Counted from the first letter of the stretch, positions 45,927-58,800 are shown. The stretch: 64,000 bases of DNA from Kalaharituber pfeilii (GCA_015179045.1 WHUZ01000014.1:1116001-1180000); one strand, 5' to 3'. Notes: generated from the letters alone by a model not told the origin. A program made the numbers and translations.

Positions 45927-47137
45927 ATGCTCAACTTGCCGCTTCTCAAGCTCTCACTCTTTCTATGTACGGCTCTGCCGTCGGTGCTCGCGGCCCCGCA
46001 GGTATCAGCTCCTACTCCTGCGCCGACGTCAGCTACTACTCCTCTGGTACTCGGGGTGCCAACTGCATCTTTTATTACAGACACTACTCGTCGTACTCAC
46101 TTGTAAGTAGCTTTGGTCTGATTTAGGTAGTAGAGACAGTTATTTGACTAACAAGTCGACATACTAGTGCAACTTACACCTACACTGCCACTGACGGGTC
46201 CCCTGGCACCACATATAGTCGCACTCGCACTATGACTGGTGGCACTCATGCAGGTACCGGCCTTCCGAGTGGAGGAGCGGTTGGAACAGGTTATGTCCCC
46301 CCAGGCGCTGCTGTGCCAACTGGCCAATACGCGTACCCAGGCATGGCTCAGCCCACGGGATATCACCCACCTGGGGCTGCCGTTCCAACTGGGTACTATC
46401 CGCCACCAGGTGCTGCGCAGCCCTCTGGCTACTATCCACCAGTTGGTGGATTTCGGGCTGCGGGCGTGGAATCGCCCTCTGGGTATAGACCAGCACCGGT
46501 TCCCGGTGCAGCTCAACCCTCTGGACACAGTTCAATTCCAGTCCCTGGTGCAGCCCAACCTACGTCCGCTGGCGACTTCTATGCAGCAGGCGTTGCCCAG
46601 CCCACGGGATACCCCGCACCCCCTGGTTATAGAGCTGCAGGTGTAGCCCAACCAATTGGTTACTATGCCACTGGCGTCTATCAAGCAGCAGGAGTTGCAG
46701 CACCAACGGGCCTCCCGGCTGGTGTGGCGAGACCCTCCGGCTATTTTCAAGCTGCCGATGCTGCCGCACGCTCTGGATATCCGCTCCCAGGCGTTGCTCA
46801 ACAAAGTGGCGTCTTTGCTGCTGCTGGAATAGTTCGCCCGGCTGGCACTAATCCTGCTTATCACTCTGCTGGTGTTGCGGCACCAACTGGATTCGCTGGG
46901 TACCAAGCTTTTGGTGCCCATGGCTACGCAACTGGTGGATACATTGCCACTGGAGCTTACCCAACTGCTGCCACCGCTACTGGATACCCCGCTCCTAGTG
47001 GCGTGTCCGGCATTGCCGCTGTTGGAACTGCCGGACAGCCGTATCCCACCGGCTTCAACAAAACCACCATTGCTTATCCAACCGGCACTGTTGGAGCCAC
47101 TGTCCTGGTAGGAGCCCTATTTCCCATTACCCTTTAG
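45927..47137 (+). CDS. Secreted Pro/Gly/Ala repeat protein, probable GPI-anchored cell-wall protein
   Basis: Two exons, 45,927-46,102 and 46,168-47,137, are split by a 65-bp intron (GTAAGT...ATACTAG), giving 381 residues. The N-terminus MLNLPLLKLSLFLCTALPSV is a signal peptide with likely cleavage after VLA. After a Thr-rich linker, residues about 85-330 hold roughly 16 degenerate repeats built around GVAQPTGY, GAAQPSGY and AVPTGYYP. The C-terminus is small residues followed by the hydrophobic tail TVGATVLVGALFPITL, as expected for GPI attachment. Cys residues are almost absent, so this is not a hydrophobin or CFEM protein. Function is probably structural or adhesive at the cell wall. Repeat number may vary between strains. 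Gene structure is well supported; function is inferred from layout. Confidence 0.8.
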
Positions 47138-47139
47138 AA

Positions 47140-47940
47140 ACTAGCAAACCCTTCTTTAATTTTTGCCTATATTCTATTTTTTTCATCGTCACAACTACTC
47201 AAGTAAAAGGATGACTGTACCCAGAGTTTACATTCACTCTCTCCTGAGCTACTCTCGCCTCTTAGGTGGCCTGGGCGATTGCACCTCTTCATTGACTGCA
47301 TTTGGGCTTCCCCATGCTGCTTATTCGAGTTTGGAAGAGCGGCCTGGGGATCATGACCAATGTCGTGTGCCAGCTGGACGTTATAAGTCGTTCATTCGTT
47401 CAAAGAACTATTGCTAACGATGACTTTACTAGGCTCAACCCACCGGAACCTTGAGGAGAAAAGCTGTTCTTGCCTAAGAGCAGAAAACGAAGAGACTTGA
47501 CGATATCGCTCAAGTTGACTGTCGTATCACACTCGTGAACAATCGCAGAAAGTGTACATAGTGGATGTCGTTTGGAAGCATGTAGTGGCGGGGACGTGAG
47601 CAGAAACATGTGTATATAGAAGTCTGGTAACTGCCTGACTTAATGTATAAAGACTTCTGATGCCGAATGGAACCTTAGAACTTGTGCGTTGAGCGAAGCT
47701 GAAATCGGCCCCGTATACGGCGATGACTCAAATAGGCAATGCCTACCCATTTCGGCCTGCATTCCCAAAGAGGCAATTGCCAGCTACTAGTGAGCTCGGC
47801 CTGCTTCTTCTCTGCTCGCAGCCCAACTTTCAGCACCTCACCCTTACCCTCGCCTCTCGTCTCTCTCCTCACGTTGCCCTTCTGTCTCACCAGAACGCTG
47901 TTGGCTGAAGTGTTTCCTGGACATCCTTCCTAGTCTTTCT
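47140..47940. other. Intergenic, promoter and 5' UTR
   Basis: No supported gene. The pyrimidine-rich stretch 47,800-47,935 probably belongs to the 5' UTR of the downstream gene. Confidence 0.4.
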
Positions 47941-48021
47941 CGTAAGTATAACATCCCGCACTTTTGACTTATGTGTGCTGACCGTTTAACGCATACATTT
48001 GGCCACCTAGATTTGCATTCC

Positions 48022-48744
48022 ATGGCTTCAGATGCTTCTTATTTTCCTTTCTCGGAGGCCAGCTGCAATACCTGGCAGCCTGAGATTGATGGAAGTCAAA
48101 CTGGGCAACCCATGATGATGAGTACTGGGCGCTTGGCGCCTATGAGTCCACTTGCCTCTCCGTCGAAGCGTTCAAAAGTGAGCAACAACTCCTCCCACAC
48201 GTATGACACCCCTGGGAAGGACAACCGTAGATCTACTGGAACACCCACGCCCTGTTGCACGCCTGCAAACTCCCCAGAAAAACACCGAAATAGTCCGCGA
48301 GCCCGAAGCCATCGTGCAAAGGCATATCATCGTCTCCGAAGTCCAAGTTCTCCACCTACCCCTTACATTTCTCGTGAGAAGGAAGACTTTCGAACTGGGG
48401 TCTCAAAACTCAATCTAGACCTGGGCCTGGCTGAGAGGGCCAGTCTGGAAATGGCTGCTGCTACCCTTGGGAGTACTACACGCCATTTTGCCAGCCCTGG
48501 TTTCTTTGGGAGCCTTGAAGAGAGACAGAGAAGATATAGAGAAATCAATCAAGTTCGTATCAGAAACTGGGAGATTTTCTACGGAGACATGGATGGACAG
48601 CGTGAAGGTGGAGGGGTAAGATGTATGAGTGCCACTGCAGTGAAATCCGAGGTGAAGGTCGAACACACAGAAAATCAGGATCTGAAAAGCTTTTGTGAGG
48701 AAGGAGACGAGAGTGCAGCAAGGTGGGTTCCGGTAAAATTGTGA
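48022..48744 (+). CDS. Ser/Thr-Pro-rich hypothetical protein
   Basis: A 240-residue frame starts at ATG 48,022, 11 bp after the acceptor of a likely 5' UTR intron (47,942-48,010, GTAAGT...CACCTAG). The reading frame also extends upstream into that intron, which I take as non-coding. Residues about 40-120 carry many SP/TP sites, for example PMSPLASPSKRSK, TGTPTPCCTPANSPEK and RSPSSPPTPY. Several of these fit proline-directed (CDK or MAPK) phosphorylation sites with basic residues following. The second half has a charged helix (LEERQRRYREINQVRIRNWE). No enzyme domain is recognised. It may be a regulated nuclear protein; this is inference. Confidence 0.6.
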   Translation: MASDASYFPFSEASCNTWQPEIDGSQTGQPMMMSTGRLAPMSPLASPSKRSKVSNNSSHTYDTPGKDNRRSTGTPTPCCTPANSPEKHRNSPRARSHRAKAYHRLRSPSSPPTPYISREKEDFRTGVSKLNLDLGLAERASLEMAAATLGSTTRHFASPGFFGSLEERQRRYREINQVRIRNWEIFYGDMDGQREGGGVRCMSATAVKSEVKVEHTENQDLKSFCEEGDESAARWVPVKL

Positions 48745-48749
48745 AGAAA

Positions 48750-50115
48750 CCTGTTCACTATAAGTATCTCTCCAAACAGACACGCACCAATCACAATTGT
48801 TCCGGTGCTTAGACTGACCTCATTTTTTACAATAGCACCTCGGAATGCTGAGTTGAACTTCCGATTCTTGCTTCACTCTAACAATCCTGTTCCGGCATAA
48901 TCAATATATGCCTGGTTGTTTTACTTCAATATCTTTCAAACTCGTCAAGTACATCGTAAACTGGCCAATTCAGCTTTTGGATTGATATATGTTGCTCTGG
49001 TTGCGCATTCATTGTTGAGGGTCTCAGTGCCTTACAAACCATTTCGTAAGGCAGCTTTCATACTTTCGTATTGTCATACCAATTCCTGTACAAAGGATTA
49101 TAGGGGCAGGATGATTACTTGACTCTCTCAGTGAAATGCACCATCTATGTACTTACGCCGTGAGCCTAAGTTACATTGTGGTATTTGAAGTGGAATTGTG
49201 CCGTTCTCAGATACGGCCTTCTATGTACATACCTAGCTCGGCTCTTTTGCTTGGAAAATTTACTTTCAGGTTGCCTGCAAAATTAAACATGAGTGTACTC
49301 CGATCAAAGGGGCTTTTTTTTTTTTGTCAGCATGTATATCTTGTCCCACTTGAATCACCGTACACCCAACCCAGGGTACGAAAATGGAAGCACTGGAATA
49401 CTTCCCATATATACTCCCAACCTGACTCTCGGTTGGGGGTTTATATTGAACTGAGCTTCCCACTCATATTGGATGTGAATACACTCAATAGGCGATTAAC
49501 TTCGCGCATATCGTACTACTAGTAGCATGCATGCATCATACCTTACGTATGTGTGCGGCGCACACACAACATCCCACCTCGTACGAGACGACCTAACGTC
49601 CTGCTACATCATCATTTACATATTTAGCGAATAGCTGTGACGGTAACCTGCAGGGGCATATAAGCTTTGACGCTGATTGTAAAACTCCGATTGAATAAAA
49701 ATTCTATGGTACCTCCCCGACGCGACTCAACATTACTCCCCTTAATACTCTCTAGTCCTCACTAGCCCTCAAGATACTATCAGTAGCCACGATATGCGCC
49801 CATCTATATACCCTCCATAGAAGTTTTGTACCATAAATGACCCCCGTGCCCAGACTGAGTCACGCAGTTCGGAAATTGGGTCTAGTTCTATGGCAAGCAT
49901 GTGCCTGTATTATATCACTTAACATGTATATACAAGTTTGATACCGGCCTCAAGTCGCAATTAGATATATAACAAGCGGGCACGTTGAGCAAGTACTCGC
50001 GCAAGTACGTCCTCCGGAGCTCGGTCTAGGTTTACAAACACGTACCTAAGCCAGTGGTCAATCGTATTGAGGATGCATGCCCAAGAAGATGTGCGTGTGC
50101 TCTTAATTTAATGAG
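48750..50115. other. No gene recognised
   Basis: Short frames only, with a T12 run at 49,313-49,324 and CA-rich patches. No repeats were identified. Confidence 0.4.
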
Positions 50116-50119
50116 CCAA

Positions 50120-51100
50120 TCGCATGCACATCGGCGTAGAGGAGCTGCAACAGCTCACACTGTCGATGTCCATTAATACAAACAGCTGTACACCCTGCGC
50201 TCAGGAGGCATTCAGAGCGATATCATCAAGATCGATGTACCCTCACCCCCCGGGCCTTGATTCGAGGCAGGGCCAGCATGCAGTGGCAGCGGGTCCACCT
50301 GCGCGTCATATGCACCAAGGATGCAATTTCCGTGCGTTGAGGGACGTTCTGCCGTGCGGATTAGGCGCGAGTGCCGCCGCCTTATGCACCCGCTCTTGCG
50401 CAAAGAGTACGCACCCGCCGTTTTGGGAAAGCGGACTTCAGAGCCAGCCAGGCCGCCGCCGCTGCAGCCTTCCTCTGCAACTCTTCATCGCCCTCCTCCA
50501 GCTCTCCTTCGAAGCCTCTCTCTTCCATATTTTTTACTTCCTCAGCCCCCCAACCGCCCCTGCCTGCCCGCCAGATGCGTGCCCCGCAGTTCCAAATCGC
50601 TGCTGTGCACTCATGAACACTCCTCTGAGCAACGGCTGCACGCGCGTGCCTGTTCTCTCGCCCTGCAAGGCCTGGCGGGACTGCAAGCCACCTGCTCGGC
50701 AGTCCATGTAGCTTCCCCGCCGTCAGGCATTGATATATTACCAATTTGTCACACTAAAGGGTCATCTTGCGTCCTCTGCACTGCTTTCCCCTCCTATCTT
50801 CCTCAATATGAGCCCGCTTATGCACTCTCCGCTTGCATTGGATACCCCTACTGTGATTCTGTGTGTCTACCCCACTTCCGAGAATCGTTTCCTTATACCC
50901 TTTGCATACAAGCTTTACTCTCCACTCTCATCCCATGTGTTTTTATCCCCATAAACATCTTTACACTTCAGCCCCGCTCTGTCACTTGCAGGAAATTTTT
51001 CAGTACTTACGCTCTCAAATGTCTGCGAAATAACGGCTTCGCAACTGACACCAAGCTTGCTATTAATATAGGAATTCGGTTCTGTATTTAGCACCGCTGG
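50120..51100. other. GC-rich patch with overlapping open frames
   Basis: Frames of 195 codons (50,124-50,711), 256 codons (50,321-51,091, CTG- or ATG-opened) and 120 codons on the minus strand overlap at 50,380-50,740. The GC-rich composition lowers stop-codon frequency, and the translations are Pro/Ser/Cys-rich without domains. I do not choose one as a gene. Confidence 0.3.
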
Positions 51101-51109
51101 TTTCATTAT

Positions 51110-52440
51110 ACCAGCTCTCCATGCCCAAACTTACTCTCTAACAAACAAATTTGATTTCATTTTCATATTCAAGTTAGTTTCGCGTGGACATCGATCGTCA
51201 AACGACAAGGAAATCGTCCGAATTTTTCCCAAAATATGCATCGTCACAAATAAACTTGAATTAGTCCGTCTTAGGGGGATTAAACGATTGGCCGCTCATG
51301 AGACCGGTCGGCCGCCCTAAGCCAACAAGCAAGACTGTGTCAGTGCCTTTCAGGTGGAGGGCATGCTAAAATGACCTCTCATATGCATTGTCCCCTTGCA
51401 AAAAGCTGGCAAAAAGGCAATTACCTTGTCCCTGTATACTACATCTGTCAATACTGGCCGAGAATGAGTGAGTATTGGTACAACACAGCTTCATGAGTTT
51501 GGGTTTCTACCCTCTACCCCCCCTCCCCCCCCCCCTGTTACCTTTCATTTACCCTCCCAACTTTTGGAACCCACGAATTCTATGGTTGCCCGCTTTCGGT
51601 GGAAACAATCCAGTTTGCTATAATATAGTTGAATAACATCACGGAAAGCACATCTTTTTGAAAAATATGAAAGAGTTCCGCTTATCTGTTCGGTTCAATA
51701 CCCTTATCGGTCATCATCAGAAATGGGCAACGCTAATGAGTAATTTGGACGGAGTATATGGGAAACAGTGCCATTCAGGGTTGATTTTCATCGCTTCCAC
51801 CATCAAACTGAGGATGGTTCTGGTTCATTGGGAGATCACCTTGTTTTTTTTGACCACTTGGTGTTTTCACTTTTCTTTTTCCTTTTCTTTCCATGATTAC
51901 GACATTTCCACCCCGATTCCCCCTTCTGGTATGACCAACTGCAGGACATGGAGTGGGTGATAAGCTACATCATCTTGCTTCTAGTCCAAACAGTAATATT
52001 ACACCTTTTATCACATAGAGATGAGAAAATATGACAGTGTTGCAGGATACACCGCATGATAGTAGGCTCGGCTATTAAGTGGGGAAATAGCCGGTATTAC
52101 TTGCAATCTCGAAATGGGGATCAGGTTTTGTCCCTTTTAAATTCAAATTGATACCAGCCGGTACCCACTCTTCCTGGTGTTTCCGTTATCGATTCGAGTC
52201 GGTTCGGTGATTTCCAAAATGCCAAATAACAGCCCTCGACATGCGATCGAGAACAAAAGCAATCTAGGTAATGCCATGTTTATATCGCGGTTATGGAAAT
52301 ATTCATTGCCGTCGTTGCGTTTTTGAAACGCTAATGCTAACAACTATATGCAATAGGCAATATGCATGCAATGCAGTCAAAACCACATGGCACATAAAAC
52401 ACAAACATCTCAAGCAATAACAAAAACAGAGCGTAAAATC
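51110..52440. other. Gene-free stretch with a poly(C) tract
   Basis: A C-rich tract (CCCCCCCTCCCCCCCCCCCC) lies at about 51,517-51,536. A 100-codon frame at 51,658-51,960 has no domain. Confidence 0.4.
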
Positions 52441-52450
52441 AACACACACA

Positions 52451-52485
<35 letters not shown>

Positions 52486-52489
52486 AAAA
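52441..52489. repeat. (AC)n microsatellite followed by poly(A)
   Basis: About 11 AC dinucleotides (52,442-52,463) run directly into about 26 A residues. On the minus strand this is poly(T) then (GT)n. It could be the tail of an old retroinsertion, but no element body or duplication is visible. Confidence 0.9.
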
Positions 52490-52902
52490 CTCGCAGACCA
52501 TAACACCTCAAACAAGGTGCAATGAATGAACGTCTCGATGCCTGAACTCCTATCCGATTTATCCTGCTCTCATGACTCAAATATTATCCAAATATCTTCT
52601 GGCGCCGGCCCCAAAGCTAGCATAGCCTCAGATGTCGATACATGGGTTCCATATGCATCATCCGCAGTGTGCACCGCATCTTGGGCAAATTTTGCCTTTG
52701 ATGACATACACTTCATAACCCTCGGCATCACAAGACAAACATTTGACGCTCGGAATCTGGAATTCGGGGCAAACGGTGTCAGTAAGGAATAATATCTACA
52801 AATTGTTTGAAGAGCTCATGTGCACCTGCGATCGGAAAGGAGGTAGGGGGCGGCGAGGGGAGGGGGCGTGGCAGGAAGGAATTGAGGTGAAAGAATGTTG
52901 GA

Positions 52903-54177
52903 TTAACAGAAATTAAAAGTTGTATCATTTGGCGGAGAACTTACCGGGCAACTAATGTAGCCGTGGTCTGGTGAGAATGGGTTGAATATATCGCATTCTA
53001 TATACATGTGGGCGTTGCTGGGGGCAATGGCTTGCCTGATATGCGCTGCAAAAGAAGTTGGCATTTCAACTGCTTTGGAGGGACTTCTGAATTCCATTTG
53101 AGTATGCATTGTGTTGGGGTATGTGAAGTGTTTCAATGCTATAATGGCAATTAGCACCGCAGAGGATCTAGGAGGTTGTCTTGACAGATGGGAACACGAT
53201 CTGGTATCTGTTTCGTGAGAGGTATATCGAGATTAAATACCCATTGGCGAACACCAGCTAATGTTATTGCGCTCTCTATGTACCCAAATAGGGGGTTAAG
53301 TGCGCTATGGGTTGTCTGCTTCCGCTGAGTGGCTTTCGACTCTTTCGACTTTCCGCGAAAAATGGGGCCCACGGGTATCAAGCATTCTGCCCTCATCACC
53401 TTTGCTGCTGGCTCCAAAAGGTAACGTCAACTCATTTGTCACCGGGTCAGTGTTGACGGCGCCCCCGTTGTCTTGGGTCAAAGATCATCACTAGACGTTT
53501 AGCAGTGCCAAATCGTGTCTCTTCCATTGAGCAGGGAACCGAGCGTTCTGTGAAATGCAGGGCAGTCCAGTAAGATTTCCTGATAGGTCTTTGCGGGCAT
53601 CGGACGGGATATAGAATATGGACGTTTTAAGAAAGCACAGAAGCTGAGGTCATATTTACAGAAGAGGGGAAGAGATAGGTTCCGTGCGTCAACGACACTC
53701 AACTGAATTCCCAAGGGATTGCCAGCCTACCCGAGGGGACGGCCTATGGAGCCCAGCGCAGCTAACTGTACCCTGGCAACATTACCGAACCATGCTAGGA
53801 AAGATGGACTCACGTCCCTTTCTTTGGGGCCCCGCTCATACATGAGGCTTCAGCCTTTGGCTTTCGGTTCCCAGGCCTGTGGATGGCTCCCTGCGATAAA
53901 GGTCCCTAACCGCGTTGACGCTAGGAAATCAAGTTTTCGGTGGGGCGTGGAATACCAACCCGGAAAATTATGGTTAGCCCAAATCTCCACCCGGTTAGTG
54001 TCCTGCGCAAACAGTGGGAGCTGGGAATATGCTAACGAAAACAGGTCTCTTGACCGAATCTGAGCGGTGATTGATCCTGGCATACCCCAGAAATTGACGA
54101 CAGGGAAGATTGCCCTCAGCTACTAGAAGCTTCAAGTGATAATGTGGTCTCAATAATTCACAGGTCCATAGCTTCAT
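52903..54177 (-). CDS. Possible multi-exon minus-strand gene, unresolved
   Basis: Successive minus-strand frames look protein-like. They include SITAQIRSRDLFSLAYSQLP (about 54,080), RDVSPSFLAWFGNVARVQLA (about 53,790), RNLSLPLFCKYDLSFCAFLK (about 53,670), NPLFGYIESAITLAGVRQWV (about 53,290) and MYIECDIFNPFSPDHGYISC (about 52,970). They lie in order but in several frames with intervening stops. No set of introns joined them convincingly. It could be a real gene with small exons or a decayed one. No family is recognised. Confidence 0.3.
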
Positions 54178-54753
54178 AACATCTGTGCATTTCTATAGAA
54201 AGAGGGGTCAAGTAGAACGATAGTTCTTGGAATTGAACCGCAGTGGGAGAGCCAATAAGTAAAAATGCAGCCCGCGCTTTCTTACTGCAAATGAAGAACG
54301 TTGGTATCGAGCATTGAAGTTATCAATGTTCTGCTAAACTGTCCTGTGAACACAATTACAATCAGTCGAAAGTTGGTTCGCATCCTTTTCTGGTGGCTTG
54401 CGCCTCGCCTCTGAAACGCTCAGCGCCAGAAGGTGGTTACTGGAATGTCTTTGATCCATCAATAAAAGAGGCCCGTGAGCAGGTCTCCTACTGGCACCAC
54501 ATCATTCCGATAAGTCAAAGAAGGCGAGGGTCTCCTCCTTGGCTGTTGATATACATCAATTCAAAATTTATTACCATCTGCTACTCCCATGCTGAACTTG
54601 CACACTATGAGGAAAATATTTGCCTGCAATCAAAGCTTGATGTCGCATCGACGAAGAGCATCAACATTATCTCACCAGAATCCTAAGGTAAGATGAGTTC
54701 AAAGCTAGACTTGTACGAGCATTCAAACCAGATCCGTCAAATTAGGACTAATT

Positions 54754-55493
54754 TCAGAAGAAATCATGGATAGGCTTGTCTAAAGCTCGCTTTAGCTTCT
54801 TCTCGCGAGCAAGAGTTCTAATAATCTGCAAGAACCCAATTGCAATGGTTATGACGCCAGTGCAACCAGCGAAGAGCTTTGATATCACTGGACCAGCTTT
54901 TTGGGGCTGGGACTCGCGCACTTAGTTGGGTGGGTTTGCAATTTCAGCTCTGGTGGTATGAACTAAGTTCTTACTGCCCTGAGTCACTTAGAAACAAGGC
55001 TCTCGCCGTTGATGATGTCTTCGAGCCCTATTACCAGAAAACTGTTGATTTCAACGCTGCTCTCTGAGATTTGAAATATCTTCTTGACACATTTTTGCGT
55101 CCAGTTCAATTGCAACTGCTTAAACGCGCCCCGTGACCAGCCTTTTGAGATCCTTATTGGAATATATCCTAACAGAGATTGCACCTCAATTATCTTCAGA
55201 AGCATCCACGTGGCAACAAACCATACAATGCTGGTCTCTGCAACGATCTTAACCATCCAAGGGCGCTTGCAATTATATTCCGATCCGCTTATCTGTCGAC
55301 CAATGAGTTCCTGGCGGAGAATCAACGTTCGTCATCGCAGACTAGATACACTGGAGGACTGCTTAGCCGCCTCTTGGCACAATGAAGGCCCTACCGCCAT
55401 CTTGTACACGGCAATGTCCTCGGGGTTTGCACTTTCAGTGTACGAGCTGGGCAAGGATCGCATTTGGGTGGGGGGAATCAATCGACAAAATGG
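54754..55493 (-). CDS. Probable membrane protein, three modelled exons, 5' end unknown
   Basis: A minus-strand model with exons 55,493-55,395, 55,310-54,996 and 54,912-54,754 stays in one frame for 190 residues. The introns are 84 bp (GTAGGG...CGCCAG) and 83 bp (GTTTCT...GCGCGAG); the second pair is weak. Two hydrophobic segments, IVAETSIVWFVATWMLLKII and LFAGCTGVITIAIGFLQII, look like membrane spans, and the C-terminus (EKKLKRALDKPIHDFF) is basic. Protein-like sequence continues upstream to about 55,750 but could not be joined. A 155-codon plus-strand frame (55,084-55,551) overlaps and is the main alternative. No family is recognised. Confidence 0.4.
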
Positions 55494-55899
55494 CTATGTT
55501 AAAGGTATCGCTCTCCTGGACCATTTTCTGGTCATGTTGCCTACAAATTAGACCAAGAGATTTCCGTAGTAATACAACTGTTGGCGTAATCTTTCGGTGC
55601 GCCAATATTTTGTTGTAGACTTGCGGAGTTTAAGGTGGTATTGAGACTCTCTTGAACATGTTTATAAAAGGCACGAGGTGGACATACATAAATTAAATTT
55701 GGAGTTGAACTCCCAAAGGCGCAACAGGTTACCAAGTCTGGCCTTGGCATGGAATTCCGTACAAAAAGTAAGTTTGTGGCTGCTCGTGCTGCAGCTCATT
55801 CGGAGTGATCTGCAATCACGCAGTCTGCTCACCCTTAGATTCAATATACCAGACGTAGACCAGAGTCTTTGAGGCTACAGCACAAATCTACAACATTGT

Positions 55900-58800
55900 C
55901 GACCTCAATTTCCGCAGATTTAAATTGCCAGCAATAAGATAACATCAGCTCATGAACAGACTTCTGCCTTGATAGCCGGTTGAGTTTAAGAGAGGGGAGC
56001 TACATACATAACTTATATATCATCTTGTTCATGTTCCTTTCTCCCGAATTTCAGATGTGCTCACCTTGTATCATCTAGATAGAGACTTCGCGGCCGACCA
56101 ATACCCACCAATTAAGGCTATGGCTTTTCCCTCAAGTGGTTTTATCAAGTACTCTACTACCATTCTCTGGTCAATGGTTATGTGATGATTTTGCCACTGT
56201 CATTTCATACTTTGGACCGGGGATGACATTATGACACTGCTATCAATGTCAAACTAAATTTGCTTCGGGACTTGTATTACTGCCGGCATGTTCTCTCCTT
56301 TTTCGTACTCACTACTTGCTTTTTCTTCGCCCGAAGAGCCTAATGAATGAGTGGTTAGGAATTGTGAAAATGTTAGATAACACAATCACAAAAGACCCGA
56401 AAGCATAAAGCTCAACTGCATGTTTTGGATTCTCAGCCTTCAGGTTTCCCCACAAATGCCCTCGATTGTTCATTTCTCAGCAGTTGCTTCATCCTCTTTC
56501 CTTTGAAATATGTATATAGATGTTGTGGTCGGTATTTTGATTTTTGGCCACTCAACGCTGTTTACCCAATGGATAAGCCCATAATGGGATTTCGTGAGTT
56601 TGCGGAATATCATAGGGGATGTCCAAATATGTAATGTTTTTTTTGTCCTTGTACGAAAGGATGGACAGCTCCTAGTAGGACGACCCCTTTCCATAATTAG
56701 TGCCTGTTGGAGCTCACTGTCGGAATAGTACTCCGCATAAGGTTACTAAACACATTCACAGCCTTATCCATAGGGGCTCAATTGTGGATTATTCCAGGAT
56801 CACAAATTCCACCCTGCTAATTTCCACTACTTCAGCATGGCTTGAACTAAGGAATGATGCTCTACAAACAGACGGGATGCCGATAACTTCCAAAGGGACA
56901 TGATGACACAGATAACGCAACAGCGACAGCTACAGGGATGATCCGAAGCCGTATCGGGCAAATGCCAACTCTAGAAGTGGAAAGAGATGAGACAGGGAAG
57001 TGCGGCTCCTGCACAGTTGGTGGTTACTGGCATGCAATGTGAACGACTTACTGCCAAAGTAACACCAACGGAACTTTTGATGGAGCAACTTTGCGCTATA
57101 TGTTGCTTGGGGATAATGAGGTAGAGAGTGAAGAAGGAAGTGGGGGTGTGGCCTAGTGAGACGGCAGGGCACAGAATGGGGAACCATAACACTGCACAGC
57201 GCTTTCCAGTCATATCCTCCAAGATGCAACAATGGGCGAAAGGACCGAGCTGTAGGTGCGGCAGAAAATAACTCCACAGCCAGCTAGCTATTCTCAGGTA
57301 TTTATTAAGATTGGAAGAGGGTACAGTTGTCGTGGTTTCAGCCTCAGTCCTCTCCGAGTCCAAGCTGGTATTTTGTGGTTTCTCCGCATGCTGTTTCCGA
57401 TACCCCTCACTGTAGCTTGCAGTTGATATGCTCACAATGGGTACCTGAGCCTCGTTTTTAAGCCGTTGGTTGCATGGGTACCGTTTGATCTGCAAGAGCT
57501 CTGCAAAATGTCACCAATACAAAAGCGTACGTGGTGCACCAACGAAAAAAAAAAAATGACTTGTCGAATCTTCCTAAAAAGAAAAAAATAGAATAAAAAT
57601 GAAAGTAAAAATAAATGGTCTAAGAGAAATAAAAATAAAATAAGATGAAATAAGAACGGACATGGTGGAAGCTTCCCCTCTCCAGGGCTCTCTCGGGGAA
57701 TACATGATATAACGCAACGGCAGACAACAGAATAGGTTCTGGGATTTTTAACTTCTATGGATCTACGTGGCTGCTTCTTGATTGGTACGCTACCCTGGGT
57801 ATGACCATGGCGTGCAGATATAGTTATGCAGGGTTCAAACAGCTCCAAGATATTCTTGCAGTATGCATTTCCTCCTCTCGATAATGCTTTGAGTGCTACA
57901 GGATAGCTTGTTCTGGCAACCCGTCATACTTTCCGCTTGAGCACAATTCCTCATTACCACAGAACACCAGTGAAAGAAATAAAGGCCAGTGAAGGTTACC
58001 ACGGAACTCCTAGCTGGACCTATCTTGCATCTCAAAGAAATTGCGCTTTGAAATGGCGTTGATATATGCAGTTAGGATGGTTAGCTCATTACGCTTTCAA
58101 CATGAAGTCGCGATTCTGTTGGACCTAATACCTACCTGTTGGTAGGTCTGCAACTCTGTCAAGGGATGCACATGGTGGTTCGGCTTTCGCCCCACACGGC
58201 ACATTGCAACCTTTTGGGCCTCTATCCTACATACTTGACCTCTGGCTCATAGGGTAGCTGCTAGACAAGCTTCATATTGATGGATACGTGATACAAAGGA
58301 ATAGTCATTCTTAGTTCCTCACACCCGTTCCTGAAGAGTGCAATTTTCATCCCAACAAGTAACACGTCTAAGTTCTAAAGGGGCTGTCTGATTCTACACG
58401 GCATATTCCACGAGCTAGAGCAGTTTTTCATACCTATCACTCAATGGCACACATGTCAATGAATTGGTTACATAACTTTCGGGCTCCGAGCTTCCGTATT
58501 GAGAGAACTGCGGCGCCACACCTTTGGAGCACAGGTCATTTTTGTGGGTTGATGCATAATTTTGTAAGTAAAGTGGGGGATGCGGCGTAAGTAACATCAA
58601 AAAAAGAAAAACTGCTATATAAATAAAATATTTGGGGACCAAAAAGAGAGGAGGGTAACAAATGGCTAGCAGGAAGAACTACAGCAGAGAAAGGAGTCTC
58701 GAGGCTCTAATCGTATCCACGGAGCCAAGAACCGCAATAGTGTTGCGCACTCACACTTGCCAATTCACTGCTGTGTGTGCTACAACTGCCGCCATGCGAC

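Noticed and set aside
46148..46921. Long minus- and alternative plus-strand frames over the repeat protein
   Set aside because: The repetitive GC-rich codons keep other frames open. Only the spliced frame has signal peptide, repeats and tail.
50321..51091. 256-codon frame as a gene
   Set aside because: GC-driven openness in several frames, no domain, and the composition changes midway through the frame.
54226..54250. Box B-like GGTTCAATTCC on the minus strand
   Set aside because: The surrounding sequence does not form T-stem or acceptor pairing. Probably chance.
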